A stretch of 64,000 nucleotides of DNA from Paracoccus kondratievae (lineage in GTDB: Bacteria > Pseudomonadota > Alphaproteobacteria > Rhodobacterales > Rhodobacteraceae): positions 1,851,001 through 1,915,000 of the forward strand of contig NZ_CP045072.1 of assembly GCF_009301415.1 (NCBI RefSeq). Reading direction: 5' to 3'. Shown piece after piece: positions 1 through 8,833 of the stretch (positions are counted from its first letter, which is position 1; each line of letters opens with the position of its first letter). The position numbers and the translations under genes were made by a program. The notes under the pieces were generated by a model. It saw only the letters and a list, made by a program, of their open reading frames with translations. It made no database searches and was not told where the DNA came from.

Positions 1-131
1 TGGTCGTGGACAAAAGCCGAAGTTTCATCAGTCCCGGCAGCCTTCGGCGCGATCTGCTCGGCGCAGATGCGTTCCAGCACGTCGCAGAACAGCCGCTCTT
101 CCTCGTTCAGCATGTGCCAGTCATCGCTCAT
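1..131 (-). CDS. Acyl-CoA dehydrogenase family protein, N-terminal fragment
   Basis: This gene runs off the left edge, so only about 43 codons from the ATG at 131 are visible. The fragment begins MSDDWHMLNEEERLFCDVLE and continues with an acidic, helical stretch (CAEQIAPKAAG). That is the look of the first helices of acyl-CoA dehydrogenases, which oxidise acyl-CoA thioesters with FAD. Its ATG overlaps the stop of the CoA-transferase gene in an ATGA arrangement, so the two are probably translated together. The catalytic base and FAD-binding regions lie outside the window. The family call rests on the N-terminus and on the CoA-transferase neighbour, so it is only moderately firm. Confidence 0.6.
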   Translation of the reverse strand, partial: MSDDWHMLNEEERLFCDVLERICAEQIAPKAAGTDETSAFVHD

Positions 132-1276
132 GCGGTCTCCTCCAATCCGAATTCGCGCAGGATGGCGGCGCGATCTCCGCCAAGGCGCGGGGCCGATGTC
201 GTGGCCACAGGCTTTGCTGCGTCAAAGCGCACCGGCTGGCCAATGGTCGGGGCAAGTCCCAGCACCGGATGCGGCAACTGGCTGACCAGTTCGCGGGTCC
301 GGGCATGTTCGTTGTCCGCCGCCTGGGCAATGTCCCAGATCGGCGCAGCGGGCAGGCCCACCCCGGCAAGGGCTGCGACAGCCTCCTCTGTCGTCAGCTC
401 GCGCGACCAGTTTTCGATCAGGCGCTTTACCTCGGGCTCATGCGCGGTGCGGCTTTCGTCGCTGGCAAAGCGCGGATCCTGCGCGGCCTCGGGCGCACCG
501 ATCAGCGTTGCAAGCGTGGTGAACTGCTTACCGTTCAGAACCGCAATCACCACCTGCCCGTCGCGGGTCGCAAAGCAGCCAAACGGGGTGGAAAGGGGGT
601 GACGGTTGCCCACCCGCTGCGGCACCTGCCCGGCATAGAAATGCAGCGCATGGCTGGTCGTCAGCATCGAGAACAGCGCGTCATACATGGCAACGTCCAG
701 CGTCGCGCCCTGCCCCGTGGTGTTGCGGTTCACAAGCGCGGCCATGATCGCCCAGCTTGCAAACAGCCCCGCGATCAGGTCGGCCATGCTTTCGCCGGTC
801 TTTAGCGGCGCACCGCCCTCTTCGCCTGTGCCGGCCATCAGGCCCGACATGGCCTGCACGACCAGATCATAGGCCGGCAAGTCACGGAACGGCCCATTCT
901 GGCCAAAACCCGAGATCGAGCAATAGACCAGCCGCGGATTTGCCTCGCGCAGCGCCTCGGGCCCAAGGCCCAGCCGCGCAGCGACGCCCGGACGGAAATT
1001 CTCGACCACCACATCGACGCGGGCGGCAATGTCGCGGGCCAGCGCCAGATCTTCGGGCGCCTTGAGGTCCAGGACAAGGCTTTGCTTGCCCCGGTTGTTC
1101 AACGTGAAAAGCGCGCTTTCTCCGTCCTTGAACGGGCCGATATGGCGGTAATCGTCACCGGCCGGAGGCTCCAGCTTGATGACCTCGGCCCCCAGATCGG
1201 CCAGAAGCGCGGTGCAATATGGCCCCGCCAGCACGCGGGACAGATCAAGTACCCTGATGCCCTGCAACGGCTTCAT
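128..1276 (-). CDS. CaiB/BaiF family (family III) CoA-transferase
   Basis: The 382-residue protein is full length for family III CoA-transferases, which move CoA between carboxylic acids through an aspartyl-CoA intermediate. The N-terminus [19 protein letters not shown], then LADLGAEVIKLEPP and VVENFRPGVAARLGL, are family signatures. The conserved Asp is probably the one in LPAYDLVVQA, near residue 137. It overlaps hutG by four bases upstream and the acyl-CoA dehydrogenase by four bases downstream, so it appears to be co-transcribed with the hut genes. The substrate cannot be read from sequence. Histidine degradation needs no CoA transfer, so this is probably an acid-activation step of a separate catabolic route. 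Confidence 0.88.
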   Translation of the reverse strand: MKPLQGIRVLDLSRVLAGPYCTALLADLGAEVIKLEPPAGDDYRHIGPFKDGESALFTLNNRGKQSLVLDLKAPEDLALARDIAARVDVVVENFRPGVAARLGLGPEALREANPRLVYCSISGFGQNGPFRDLPAYDLVVQAMSGLMAGTGEEGGAPLKTGESMADLIAGLFASWAIMAALVNRNTTGQGATLDVAMYDALFSMLTTSHALHFYAGQVPQRVGNRHPLSTPFGCFATRDGQVVIAVLNGKQFTTLATLIGAPEAAQDPRFASDESRTAHEPEVKRLIENWSRELTTEEAVAALAGVGLPAAPIWDIAQAADNEHARTRELVSQLPHPVLGLAPTIGQPVRFDAAKPVATTSAPRLGGDRAAILREFGLEETA

Positions 1277-2064
1277 GCGCGCAGCTCCGGTGCCAGTGCC
1301 GCAAGACGTTCAAGGATCGCCCGCAGCGTTACCCGCAATGTTTCGGCCTTGGACTCGTCATAGGCAAAGGGCGGGGTCTCGGTCGCCAGATGTGTCGATT
1401 GCGCCAGCTCCATCTGGATGGCGTGAACGCCCTGCTGCGGCTGGCCATAGTGCCGGGTTGTCCAGCCGCCCTTAAAGCGGCCGTTCACCACATTGCTGCG
1501 ACCAGTGGCGGCGCAAAGCTCGGCCGTGGCTGCTTCGATACGCTTGTCGCAGGACGCGCCGCTGTTGGTGCCGATATTGAAATCCGGCAGTACGCCTTCG
1601 AACAGAAAGGGGATCACCGAGCGGATCGAGTGGCAGTCGTAAAGAATTGCCACGCCATGGCGCGCCCGCACCCGCTCGATCTCGGCGGTAAGCGCCTGAT
1701 GATAGGGGGTGTGAAAGCGGGCTTTGCGGTCGGCGATTTCCTCGGCACCCGGTTCGGTCAGCCAGATCGCTTCGCCGTCGAAATCGGTCAGCGGCACAAG
1801 GCCGGTGGTGTTCTGGCCGGGATAAAGGCTTGCATCATCCGGCCCGCGATTGGCGTCGATGACATAGCGATGAAAGGTCGCGCGCACCGTTGTCGCGCCG
1901 GGCAGCAGCCGGTCATAAAGCCGCTCGATATGCCAGTCGGTATCGGCCAGCACCTGTCCGCGCGGGTTCAGCCGGGCACGAATGTCGTCCGGCAGCCAGG
2001 TCCCGGTATGGGGCAGGCCCAGAATGACCGGGCTGTCGCCTTGGATGACCTCGACGGGATTCAC
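1273..2064 (-). CDS. hutG: N-formylglutamate deformylase
   Basis: HutG hydrolyses N-formylglutamate to glutamate and formate, the last step of the five-step Hut pathway. The 263-residue protein opens with [18 protein letters not shown] and carries [20 protein letters not shown] and [12 protein letters not shown], typical of the zinc-dependent N-formylglutamate amidohydrolase family. It follows hutH with a four-base overlap (2061-2064) and overlaps the CoA-transferase start by four bases. A hutF gene across the divergent promoter supports the HutF-HutG route over direct formiminoglutamase. That matters because the name hutG is also used for the unrelated arginase-like formiminoglutamase. Confidence 0.93.
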   Translation of the reverse strand: MNPVEVIQGDSPVILGLPHTGTWLPDDIRARLNPRGQVLADTDWHIERLYDRLLPGATTVRATFHRYVIDANRGPDDASLYPGQNTTGLVPLTDFDGEAIWLTEPGAEEIADRKARFHTPYHQALTAEIERVRARHGVAILYDCHSIRSVIPFLFEGVLPDFNIGTNSGASCDKRIEAATAELCAATGRSNVVNGRFKGGWTTRHYGQPQQGVHAIQMELAQSTHLATETPPFAYDESKAETLRVTLRAILERLAALAPELRA

Positions 2065-3602
2065 GGCCGCACCTCATCCAGCAGGTGGCCGGGAACGGCA
2101 CCAGCCAACACGCCTTCGCGCACCAGCCGGGCGGATTCGGCCAGGTCGGGGGCCAGATAACGGTCCTGTTCCAGCACGGGCACCGTCTGGCGCAGCGCCG
2201 TCAGCACCGCCTGCAGCGGGCCCGAGGTCCGCAGCGGGGCGCGGAACTCGACCCCGGCGCTGGCGCAAAGCGCCTCGATACCAAGGATCTGCGCGAGGTT
2301 CGCATTCATCCGCTTAAGCCGCCGCGCACCATGGGCCGCCATCGACACGTGGTCTTCCTGGTTGGCCGAGGTGGGCGTGGAATCGGTGCTGCATGGCGTG
2401 GCCAGATGCTTGTTCTCGCTCATCAGCGCGGCCGAGGTCACCTCGGCGATCATCAGGCCAGAGTTCAGACCCGGATCGGGGGTCAGGAAGGGCGGCAGAT
2501 CATGGCTCAGCGCCGGATCGACCATCAGCGCAATGCGGCGCTGTGAAATGGCCCCTATCTCGGCAATTGCCAGCGCAATCTGGTCAGCGGCAAAGGCCAC
2601 CGGCTCGGCATGGAAGTTCCCGCCCGAGACGATAAGGTCAGCGCCGACCAGCACCAGCGGGTTGTCGGTTGCGGCATTCGCCTCGATCTCAAGGGTGCGG
2701 GCAGCCTGCCACAGCAGATCAATACAGGCGCCGGTGACCTGAGGCTGACAGCGGATGCAATAAGGATCCTGCACGCGGCTGTCGCCTTCGCGGTGGCTTT
2801 CGCGGATCTCTGACCCGTCCATCAGCGCGCGGATGGTGCGCGCCGCGACGATCTGGCCGCGATGACCGCGCAAAGTGTGGATTTCGTCAAGGAAAGGCGC
2901 GGTCGATCCCATGATCGCATCGGTCGACAGCGACGAGGTGACCAGCGCAGCCCGTGCGGCGGCAAAGGCGTCAAACAGCCCGGCAAGCGCGAATGCGGTC
3001 GAAACCTGCGTGCCGTTGATAAGCGCCAGCCCCTCTTTGGCAGCAAGCACCACGGGCTTGAGACCCGCGGCCGCCAGCGCCTCGGCCGAGGGCATTTCGC
3101 GGCCTTCGAACATTGCGCGGCCTTCGCCCAGCATGGCAGCAGCCATATGGGCCAGCGGCGCCAGATCGCCCGAAGCGCCGACTGAACCTTGCGACGGGAT
3201 CACCGGCAGCACGCCACGGGCAAGCATGTCCTCGATCAGCCGGATTACCTCGGGACGCACACCCGAAGCGCCACGGCCCAGCGACAAAAGTTTCAGCACC
3301 ATGATCAGGCGCACGGTCTCGGGCTCGACCGGTTCGCCCACGCCGCAGCAATGCGACAGGATCAGGTTGCGCTGCAACGTCGCGGTGTCCTGCGCCGCGA
3401 TCTTGATCGAGGCCAGTTTGCCAAAGCCGGTGTTCACGCCATAGACCGGAACCTCGCCATTGGCGGCGGCATTGATCCGGGCGGCAGATTCGGCGATGCC
3501 CGCACGGGCCGAGTCGTCCAGCCGCGCGGCCAGCCCCTCGCGCCAGATACGCTCCAGCTGCGCGAGTGTCGTTTCACCGGGAATAAGGATCAGTTCAGAC
3601 AA
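2061..3602 (-). CDS. hutH: Histidine ammonia-lyase
   Basis: HutH converts L-histidine to urocanate and ammonia using the self-made MIO cofactor. The MIO-forming Ala-Ser-Gly lies in [15 protein letters not shown], at residues 143-145 from the start used here, within one residue of the known Pseudomonas enzyme. I chose a TTG start at 3602 rather than the ATG at 3626. The TTG has a GGAGG five bases upstream and overlaps the hutI stop by eight bases. The ATG sits inside hutI without a clear ribosome site. Length is 513 residues, normal for the family. It lies between hutI and hutG in one leftward operon. Urocanase, the next enzyme, is absent from the window. Confidence 0.95.
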   Translation of the reverse strand: MSELILIPGETTLAQLERIWREGLAARLDDSARAGIAESAARINAAANGEVPVYGVNTGFGKLASIKIAAQDTATLQRNLILSHCCGVGEPVEPETVRLIMVLKLLSLGRGASGVRPEVIRLIEDMLARGVLPVIPSQGSVGASGDLAPLAHMAAAMLGEGRAMFEGREMPSAEALAAAGLKPVVLAAKEGLALINGTQVSTAFALAGLFDAFAAARAALVTSSLSTDAIMGSTAPFLDEIHTLRGHRGQIVAARTIRALMDGSEIRESHREGDSRVQDPYCIRCQPQVTGACIDLLWQAARTLEIEANAATDNPLVLVGADLIVSGGNFHAEPVAFAADQIALAIAEIGAISQRRIALMVDPALSHDLPPFLTPDPGLNSGLMIAEVTSAALMSENKHLATPCSTDSTPTSANQEDHVSMAAHGARRLKRMNANLAQILGIEALCASAGVEFRAPLRTSGPLQAVLTALRQTVPVLEQDRYLAPDLAESARLVREGVLAGAVPGHLLDEVRP

Positions 3603-4797
3603 GTTCGCCTCCGACGATGCGGGCATGAAGGGGATTAAAACCGATGCGATAGGTCAGCTCGGCCGGATGCCGGATGTCCCAGACGGCCAGATCGGCGCGC
3701 ATCCCGGCAGCAAGCCGGCCGCGATCCTCAAGGCCCAGCGCCTGCGCAGCATGGCGCGTAACGCCCGCCAGACATTCGGCCGGGGTCATGCGAAACAGTG
3801 TGGCGCCCATGTTCATGGTCAAAAGCAGAGAGGTCAGCAGCGAGGTGCCGGGGTTGCAATCCGTCGCCAGCGCAATCGGCACGCCAGCATCACGCAGCCC
3901 CTGCATCGGCGGATATTGCGTCTCGCGCAGCGTATAGAATGCACCGGGCAGCAGTACCGCGACGGTGCCCGAGGCCGCCATCGCCTTGATCCCGTCCTGG
4001 CCCAGATATTCAAGGTGATCGGCCGACAGCGCGCCATGCTGCGCAGCCATAGCCGCACCGCCCAGATCGGACAGCTGCTCGGCATGCAGCTTGACCGGCA
4101 GGCCAAGCCGGACGGCGTGATCAAAGATCCCCGCCATTTCCTCGCGCGAAAACGCGATGCCTTCGCAGAATCCGTCAACGGCGTCGATCAGCCCTTCGGC
4201 ATGGCCGCGCTCCATCCCGGCAATGACGACATCGCGGATATAACCCTGACGGTCATCCTTGTATTCCGGCGGCAGGGCATGGGCGGCAAGCCAGGTGGTG
4301 CGCACCGTTACCTTGCGCATCTGGCCGATACGACGGGCAACGCGCAGCATCTTGAGCTCGCCATCAACATCGAGCCCATAGCCCGACTTGATCTCAAGCG
4401 TCGTGACCCCTTCGGCCAGCAAAGTATCGACACGCGGCAGGGCCGAGGCCAGCAACGCCTCTTCGTCCGCTTCACGCGTGGCGCGAACGCTGGACAGGAT
4501 GCCGCCGCCGGCGCGGGCGATCTCTTCGTAAGAGGCGCCTTCCAGCCGCATCTCGAACTCGCGCGCGCGGTCGCCGCCAAAGACGATATGGGTGTGACAG
4601 TCGATCAGCCCGGGGGTCACCAGCCGCCCGCCCAGATCCTCGCGCGTCGCACCGGTATATTCGGCAGGCAGATCCGCTTCAGCCCCAACCCAGATGATTC
4701 GGTCGTCTCCGATCACCGCCGCGCCTTGCTCAATCAGGCCATAACCGCCTGACTTTTCGTCCATTGTTACAAGATGTGCGTGGTGAAGAAGCTTCAT
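3595..4797 (-). CDS. hutI: Imidazolonepropionase
   Basis: HutI opens the ring of 4-imidazolone-5-propionate to give N-formimino-L-glutamate, step three of histidine breakdown. The 400-residue protein belongs to the metal-dependent amidohydrolases. The first metal ligands are H68 and H70 in [13 protein letters not shown], and further family motifs are EIKSGYGLD and [12 protein letters not shown]. It is the first gene of the leftward hut operon and starts about 97 bases from hutF, with two HutC-type operators between them. The stop overlaps the TTG start of hutH, so the two genes are probably translationally coupled. Confidence 0.96.
   Translation of the reverse strand: MKLLHHAHLVTMDEKSGGYGLIEQGAAVIGDDRIIWVGAEADLPAEYTGATREDLGGRLVTPGLIDCHTHIVFGGDRAREFEMRLEGASYEEIARAGGGILSSVRATREADEEALLASALPRVDTLLAEGVTTLEIKSGYGLDVDGELKMLRVARRIGQMRKVTVRTTWLAAHALPPEYKDDRQGYIRDVVIAGMERGHAEGLIDAVDGFCEGIAFSREEMAGIFDHAVRLGLPVKLHAEQLSDLGGAAMAAQHGALSADHLEYLGQDGIKAMAASGTVAVLLPGAFYTLRETQYPPMQGLRDAGVPIALATDCNPGTSLLTSLLLTMNMGATLFRMTPAECLAGVTRHAAQALGLEDRGRLAAGMRADLAVWDIRHPAELTYRIGFNPLHARIVGGELV
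3600..3612 (-). promoter_or_regulatory. Ribosome binding site and TTG start of hutH
   Basis: Read on the minus strand this is GGAGGCGAACTTG: a strong Shine-Dalgarno core (3608-3612), a five-base spacer, then a TTG codon at 3600-3602. It lies within the last codons of hutI. It favours a coupled TTG start over the upstream ATG and places the MIO triad at the expected residue number. Confidence 0.7.
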
Positions 4798-4813
4798 CGG
4801 CTCGCATCCCCGA

Positions 4814-4843
4814 TTGATTTCCAGGTTGTTCTATGTCTAAACT
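4814..4843 (+). promoter_or_regulatory. Candidate hutF promoter overlapping operator 1
   Basis: TTGATT at 4814-4819 and TAAACT at 4838-4843 are separated by 18 bases and each matches the sigma-70 consensus at four of six positions. The second hexamer lies inside the first HutC-like operator, which would let the repressor block polymerase directly. The match is weak, and no equally good promoter was found for the leftward operon. Confidence 0.35.
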
Positions 4844-4845
4844 TA
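4830..4845. promoter_or_regulatory. HutC-type operator, copy 1
   Basis: A 16-base element, TCTATGTCTAAACTTA, contains GTCTAAAC at 4835-4842. This fits the GT-N-TA-N-AC core known for the HutC/FarR subfamily of GntR regulators. An identical 16-base copy starts 23 bases further on, about two helical turns. It lies between divergent hutI and hutF, and the hutC repressor gene is in the rightward operon, so autoregulation is likely. Binding is inferred, not shown. Confidence 0.7.
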
Positions 4846-4852
4846 ATTAACC

Positions 4853-4868
4853 TCTATGTCTAAACTTA
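4853..4868. promoter_or_regulatory. HutC-type operator, copy 2
   Basis: This is an exact second copy of the 16-base element, with the GTCTAAAC core at 4858-4865. The 23-base centre-to-centre spacing puts both cores on the same face of the helix, suitable for two HutC dimers binding side by side. It lies 26 bases before the hutF start codon. Confidence 0.7.
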
Positions 4869-4893
4869 TTTTGACGCAAGGAAGAGTGACGAG

Positions 4894-6255
4894 ATGACGG
4901 TTATCTGGGCGAAACGGGCCTTGTTGCCCGAAGGATGGGCAGAAAATGTCCGGGTGACGATCAATCAGGGCCGAATCGCCAAGGTCGAAAAGGGCGCGGC
5001 GCGGCGCGGCCATCAGGCGGGACTGTTGCTGCCGGCAATGGCAAACCTGCACAGCCATGCCTTTCAGCGCGCCATGGCCGGCTTGTCCGAGGCAAAGGGC
5101 CCCGAGCCACGCGATACCTTCTGGACCTGGCGGCAAATCATGTACCGCTTTCTTGACCACCTTGGCCCAGATGATGTCGAGGCCATCGCCGCCCTTGTGC
5201 AGATGGAGATGCTGGAGGCCGGTTACGCCACCAATGTCGAGTTCCATTATCTGCACCACGGCCCCGGCGGCGCGCCCTATGACAATATCGCCGAGATGGC
5301 CGAGCGCATCGCAGCAGCGGCCAGCCGGACGGGCATCGGCCTGACGCTTTTGCCGGTGCATTACCAGTTTGGCGGCGTAGACCAGCGCGCGCTTGCCCCC
5401 GGCCAGAACCGCTTTGGCACGACGCCCGAAGAGTTTCAGCGCCTGCTTGACGCCTCGGAGGCGGCGCTTGGCGGCCTGCCCGCCGATGCCGGTATCGGCG
5501 TTGCGCCCCATTCGCTGCGCGCCGTCTCGCCCGAGGGGTTGGCGGCCTGCGTCGATCTGCGGCCCGGCCGGCCGTTGCACATGCATCTGGCCGAGCAGGT
5601 CCCCGAGATCGAGGAAATCAGCACCGCCTATGGCCGCCGCCCGGTCGAATGGCTGCTCGACAACCACCAGCCCGACCGGCGCTGGACGCTGATCCACCTG
5701 ACCCACATGACCAAGGATGAGACCCGCCGCCTTGCCGCCACCGGCGCAGTCGCCGGGCTGTGCCCGATCACCGAATCATCCCTTGGCGACGGCATCTTCA
5801 ACGGCACGATCTGGGCAGCGGCAAAGGGCCGGGTCGGCTTTGGCTCGGACAGCAACATCCGCATCTCGCTGGTCGAAGAATTGCGCACACTGGAATACAG
5901 CCAGCGCCTGCGTGATCGGGGCCGGGCGATCCTGGCCGAGCAGGAACGCTCGACCGGACGGGTGCTTTATGAAGCCGGGCTTGACGGTGGTGCGACCGCC
6001 GCAGGGCGCGAGACCGGGGCGATCCGCAAGGGTCTGTGGGCTGATCTGGTCGCGGTAGACCTTGAAAATCCGGTAATGGCGGGACGCAAGGGCGATCAGA
6101 TGCTCGACAGTCTGATCTTTGCCGGGCACGACGGGCTGGTACGGGACGTCTGGTCGGCGGGCCGCCATGTCGTCAGCGAAGGTCGGCATATGGAACGCGA
6201 TCGCATTATCGCGGATTATCTGACGACTATCTCACGGCTTCAGGACCACATGTGA
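4894..6255 (+). CDS. hutF: Formimidoylglutamate deiminase
   Basis: HutF deiminates N-formimino-L-glutamate to N-formyl-L-glutamate plus ammonia, feeding HutG. The 453-residue protein is an amidohydrolase with metal ligands H53 and H55 in ANLHSHAFQRAMAG, and with FWTWRQIMYRF and GFGSDSNIRISLVEELR, which are typical of HutF. The ATG at 4894 follows an AAGGAAGAG ribosome site. It is the first gene of the rightward operon, and its TGA overlaps the GTG start of hutC by four bases. Together with HutG it defines the two-step deiminase/deformylase end of the pathway. Confidence 0.95.
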   Translation: MTVIWAKRALLPEGWAENVRVTINQGRIAKVEKGAARRGHQAGLLLPAMANLHSHAFQRAMAGLSEAKGPEPRDTFWTWRQIMYRFLDHLGPDDVEAIAALVQMEMLEAGYATNVEFHYLHHGPGGAPYDNIAEMAERIAAAASRTGIGLTLLPVHYQFGGVDQRALAPGQNRFGTTPEEFQRLLDASEAALGGLPADAGIGVAPHSLRAVSPEGLAACVDLRPGRPLHMHLAEQVPEIEEISTAYGRRPVEWLLDNHQPDRRWTLIHLTHMTKDETRRLAATGAVAGLCPITESSLGDGIFNGTIWAAAKGRVGFGSDSNIRISLVEELRTLEYSQRLRDRGRAILAEQERSTGRVLYEAGLDGGATAAGRETGAIRKGLWADLVAVDLENPVMAGRKGDQMLDSLIFAGHDGLVRDVWSAGRHVVSEGRHMERDRIIADYLTTISRLQDHM

Positions 6256-6953
6256 CCGAAAAAAGCTCATCCAAGGCACAGGCCATCGTTACCGAGGTGC
6301 GTCGCCGTATCGCTGACCGCGAATGGCGGCAGGGCGACCGCATCCCGGACGAAGCAGAGCTGGCCGTCGAATTCGGCGCTGCCAGGGCCACTGTGAACAA
6401 GGCCCTGCAACTGCTGGCCAAAGAGGGGCTTCTGGACCGCAAACGCCGCGCCGGAACACATGTGACGGTGAACCCGACGCGCAAGGCGACACTGACCATT
6501 CCCATCGTGCGCGAACAGATCGAGCAGGCGGGAATGGAATACAGCCACCGCGTCGTTGCACAAAAGAAAAGCCCGATCCCCGCCGCCATTGCCGAACGGA
6601 TGGAACTGCCAGAGGGTCAGATGCTGATCCATCTGCGCACGGTCCATTACGGCGACGGCAAGCCGTTTCAGGCCGAGGATCGCTGGATCAACCCGGCTGC
6701 TGCCCCGGGCGTTGATGGGATCGACTTTCACCGTGTCAACGCCAATGAATGGCTGGTGCGCAACGCGCCATGGCTGCGCGCCGAGATCGCCTTTTCAGCC
6801 GAGAACGCCAATGCCCGCGATGCCCGCCTGCTAGAGACGCGGCAAGGCAGTGCGCTATTGATCCTGCAGCGCACGACCTTCAACGATCTGGGCGCGATCA
6901 CCACCGTCCGTGTGGCCTTTCATCCGGGCCACACCATGATTGCAACGCACTGA
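6252..6953 (+). CDS. hutC: GntR-family repressor of histidine utilisation
   Basis: HutC represses hut genes and is normally released by urocanate. The 233-residue protein has a GntR winged helix in roughly the first 70 residues (RIPDEAELAVEFGAARATVN) and a UTRA ligand-binding domain after about residue 85, ending in TTVRVAFHPGHTMIATH. The GTG start at 6252 overlaps the hutF stop. Its likely targets are the two GTCTAAAC operators upstream of hutF, giving feedback control of its own operon and of hutI-hutH-hutG. Confidence 0.92.
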   Translation: MTEKSSSKAQAIVTEVRRRIADREWRQGDRIPDEAELAVEFGAARATVNKALQLLAKEGLLDRKRRAGTHVTVNPTRKATLTIPIVREQIEQAGMEYSHRVVAQKKSPIPAAIAERMELPEGQMLIHLRTVHYGDGKPFQAEDRWINPAAAPGVDGIDFHRVNANEWLVRNAPWLRAEIAFSAENANARDARLLETRQGSALLILQRTTFNDLGAITTVRVAFHPGHTMIATH

Positions 6954-7022
6954 GGGGCGCGCCCGCTTCACTTTGCCACGGCCTTCGCCTAAGACATCGG
7001 CCAATCCCAAAAAGGAAAAGCC

Positions 7023-7811
7023 ATGGCCAGCGCCAATCTCAACATCATGATCAGGGCCGCGCGCAAGGCGGGCCGCAGCCTCGTCAAAGACTTCCGCGAG
7101 GTCGAAAACCTTCAGGTCTCGGTCAAGGGCGCGGGCGATTTCGTCAGCCGCGCCGACCGCGAGGCCGAGCGCATCATCAAGGAAGAGCTGCGCAACGCGC
7201 GGCCGAACTATGGCTGGATCGGCGAGGAAACCGGCGAAGAGGACGGCGAGGACCCGACCCGGCGCTGGATTGTCGATCCTCTGGACGGCACCACCAACTT
7301 TCTGCACGGCCTGCCCCATTGGGCGGTCAGCATCGCCCTTGAGCACAAGGGCGAGATTGTCGCATCGGTGGTCTTTGACGCCGCCAAGGACGAGTTGTTT
7401 ACCGCTGAAAAGGGCGACGGCGCATTTCTCAACGACCGCCGTATCCGCGTTTCGGGCCGTCGGCAGATGATCGAGTCGATCTTTGCCACCGGCGTTCCCT
7501 TCGCGGGGCGCGGTCCCCTGCCTGCAACGCTGCGTGATCTTGGCCGGCTGATGCCGCTGACCGCAGGCGTGCGCCGCTGGGGCGCGGCCTCGCTGGATCT
7601 CGCCTATGTCGCCGCGGGCCGCTACGAAGGGTACTGGGAACGCGGGATCAAATCCTGGGACGTGGCCGCTGGCGTTCTGCTGGTGAAAGAGGCTGGCGGT
7701 CGGGTCGATTCGATCCATCCCGGCCAAAGCCCGGTGGAATCAGGCTCGATCGTCGCCGCCAACCCCCAGCTTTTCGACGAATTGGCAGGAATAGTGCGTC
7801 AGCGCGACTGA
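7023..7811 (+). CDS. Inositol monophosphatase family protein (SuhB-like)
   Basis: This 262-residue protein belongs to the lithium-sensitive Mg-dependent phosphatases that cleave inositol-1-phosphate and related sugar phosphates. Metal-site motifs are visible: GEETGEE around residues 68-72, DPLDGTTNF at 85-93, and SWDVAAGVLLVKEAGG near the C-terminus. The ATG follows an AAAAAGGAAAAG ribosome site. It sits alone between hutC and an EamA permease. It resembles SuhB, which in enterobacteria also helps rRNA antitermination, but that second role cannot be judged here. Confidence 0.9.
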   Translation: MASANLNIMIRAARKAGRSLVKDFREVENLQVSVKGAGDFVSRADREAERIIKEELRNARPNYGWIGEETGEEDGEDPTRRWIVDPLDGTTNFLHGLPHWAVSIALEHKGEIVASVVFDAAKDELFTAEKGDGAFLNDRRIRVSGRRQMIESIFATGVPFAGRGPLPATLRDLGRLMPLTAGVRRWGAASLDLAYVAAGRYEGYWERGIKSWDVAAGVLLVKEAGGRVDSIHPGQSPVESGSIVAANPQLFDELAGIVRQRD

Positions 7812-7873
7812 GCCCGGCTTGACCTTTCCTGCCGGGAAAGGCATGGGCGGATTTCAAGTCTGGAAATGCGCCG

Positions 7874-8833
7874 ATGCCAAATGACAGCCAGACGGGGCCG
7901 CTGATGGCCCCGGCAGCCCGCCCGCCTGCCGTTCCACCACCGCTTGCCGCCCCACGGACAGAGCGTCAGGGCACGGCCATCCTGTTGATCTGTGGATCGG
8001 CGCTGATCTTTGCAGCCCAGGACGGTATCTCGCGCTATCTGGGCGCCACCTATTCCCCGATCTTTGTCATCATGCTGCGGTTCTGGTTCTTCGCGGCATT
8101 CGTCATCCTGCTCTGCGCCCGCTCGTCGGGCGGGCTGGCGCGGGCAGCGCGGTCAAAACGGCCATGGACACAAGCCTTTCGCGGCGTCCTTCTGGTGGCC
8201 GAAGTGGTGGTCACGGTCGAGGCATTTGTGCGTCTGGGCCTGATCAACACCCATGCGATCTTTTCCTGCTATCCGCTGCTGATATCGGCGCTGTCGGGAC
8301 CGTTCCTGGGCGAAAAGGTCGGCTGGAGACGCTGGGCAGCCGTCGCGGTTGGTTTCGTCGGCATCCTGATCGTGCTGAAACCGGGCAGCGGGGTCTTCAG
8401 CTCTGACGCGATCCTGCCTTTTGCCGGCGCGGCGATGTTTGCGGTTTATGGCCTGCTGACCCGGCTGGTCGGGCGCGACGATCCGGCCATGGTCAGCTTT
8501 TTCTGGACCGGCATCGTCGGAGCCATCGCCATCACCCTTGTCGGCGTCTGGCATTGGGAACCGATCGCAGGACGCGACATTCCCTGGCTTTTGCTGCTGT
8601 GCCTGACGGCGGTGGTCGCGCATTACATGCTGATCAAGGCCTATGAACTGGCCGAAGCTTCGACCTTGCAGCCCTTTTCATACACCCAGCTTGTCTGGGT
8701 CAGCATCTTTGGCGTGACGATCTTTGGTGAAACGCTGGCACCGAATGTCGCCATCGGCGGGCTGATCGTCGTCGGCGCGGGCCTGTTTACCTGGTGGCGC
8801 GCACGCCAGCGCGAGCGGGCCGGACTGAACTGA
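7874..8833 (+). CDS. EamA/DMT-family membrane permease
   Basis: The 319-residue protein has about ten hydrophobic helices in two EamA halves, after a cytoplasmic Pro/Ala-rich N-terminus of about 30 residues. AILLICGSALIFAAQDGIS begins the first helix. The drug/metabolite transporter superfamily exports amino acids, metabolites or drugs, and the substrate cannot be read from sequence. It runs convergently into the lytic transglycosylase gene, and the two 3-prime ends overlap by 47 bases. It ends in a short basic tail. Confidence 0.87.
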   Translation: MPNDSQTGPLMAPAARPPAVPPPLAAPRTERQGTAILLICGSALIFAAQDGISRYLGATYSPIFVIMLRFWFFAAFVILLCARSSGGLARAARSKRPWTQAFRGVLLVAEVVVTVEAFVRLGLINTHAIFSCYPLLISALSGPFLGEKVGWRRWAAVAVGFVGILIVLKPGSGVFSSDAILPFAGAAMFAVYGLLTRLVGRDDPAMVSFFWTGIVGAIAITLVGVWHWEPIAGRDIPWLLLLCLTAVVAHYMLIKAYELAEASTLQPFSYTQLVWVSIFGVTIFGETLAPNVAIGGLIVVGAGLFTWWRARQRERAGLN

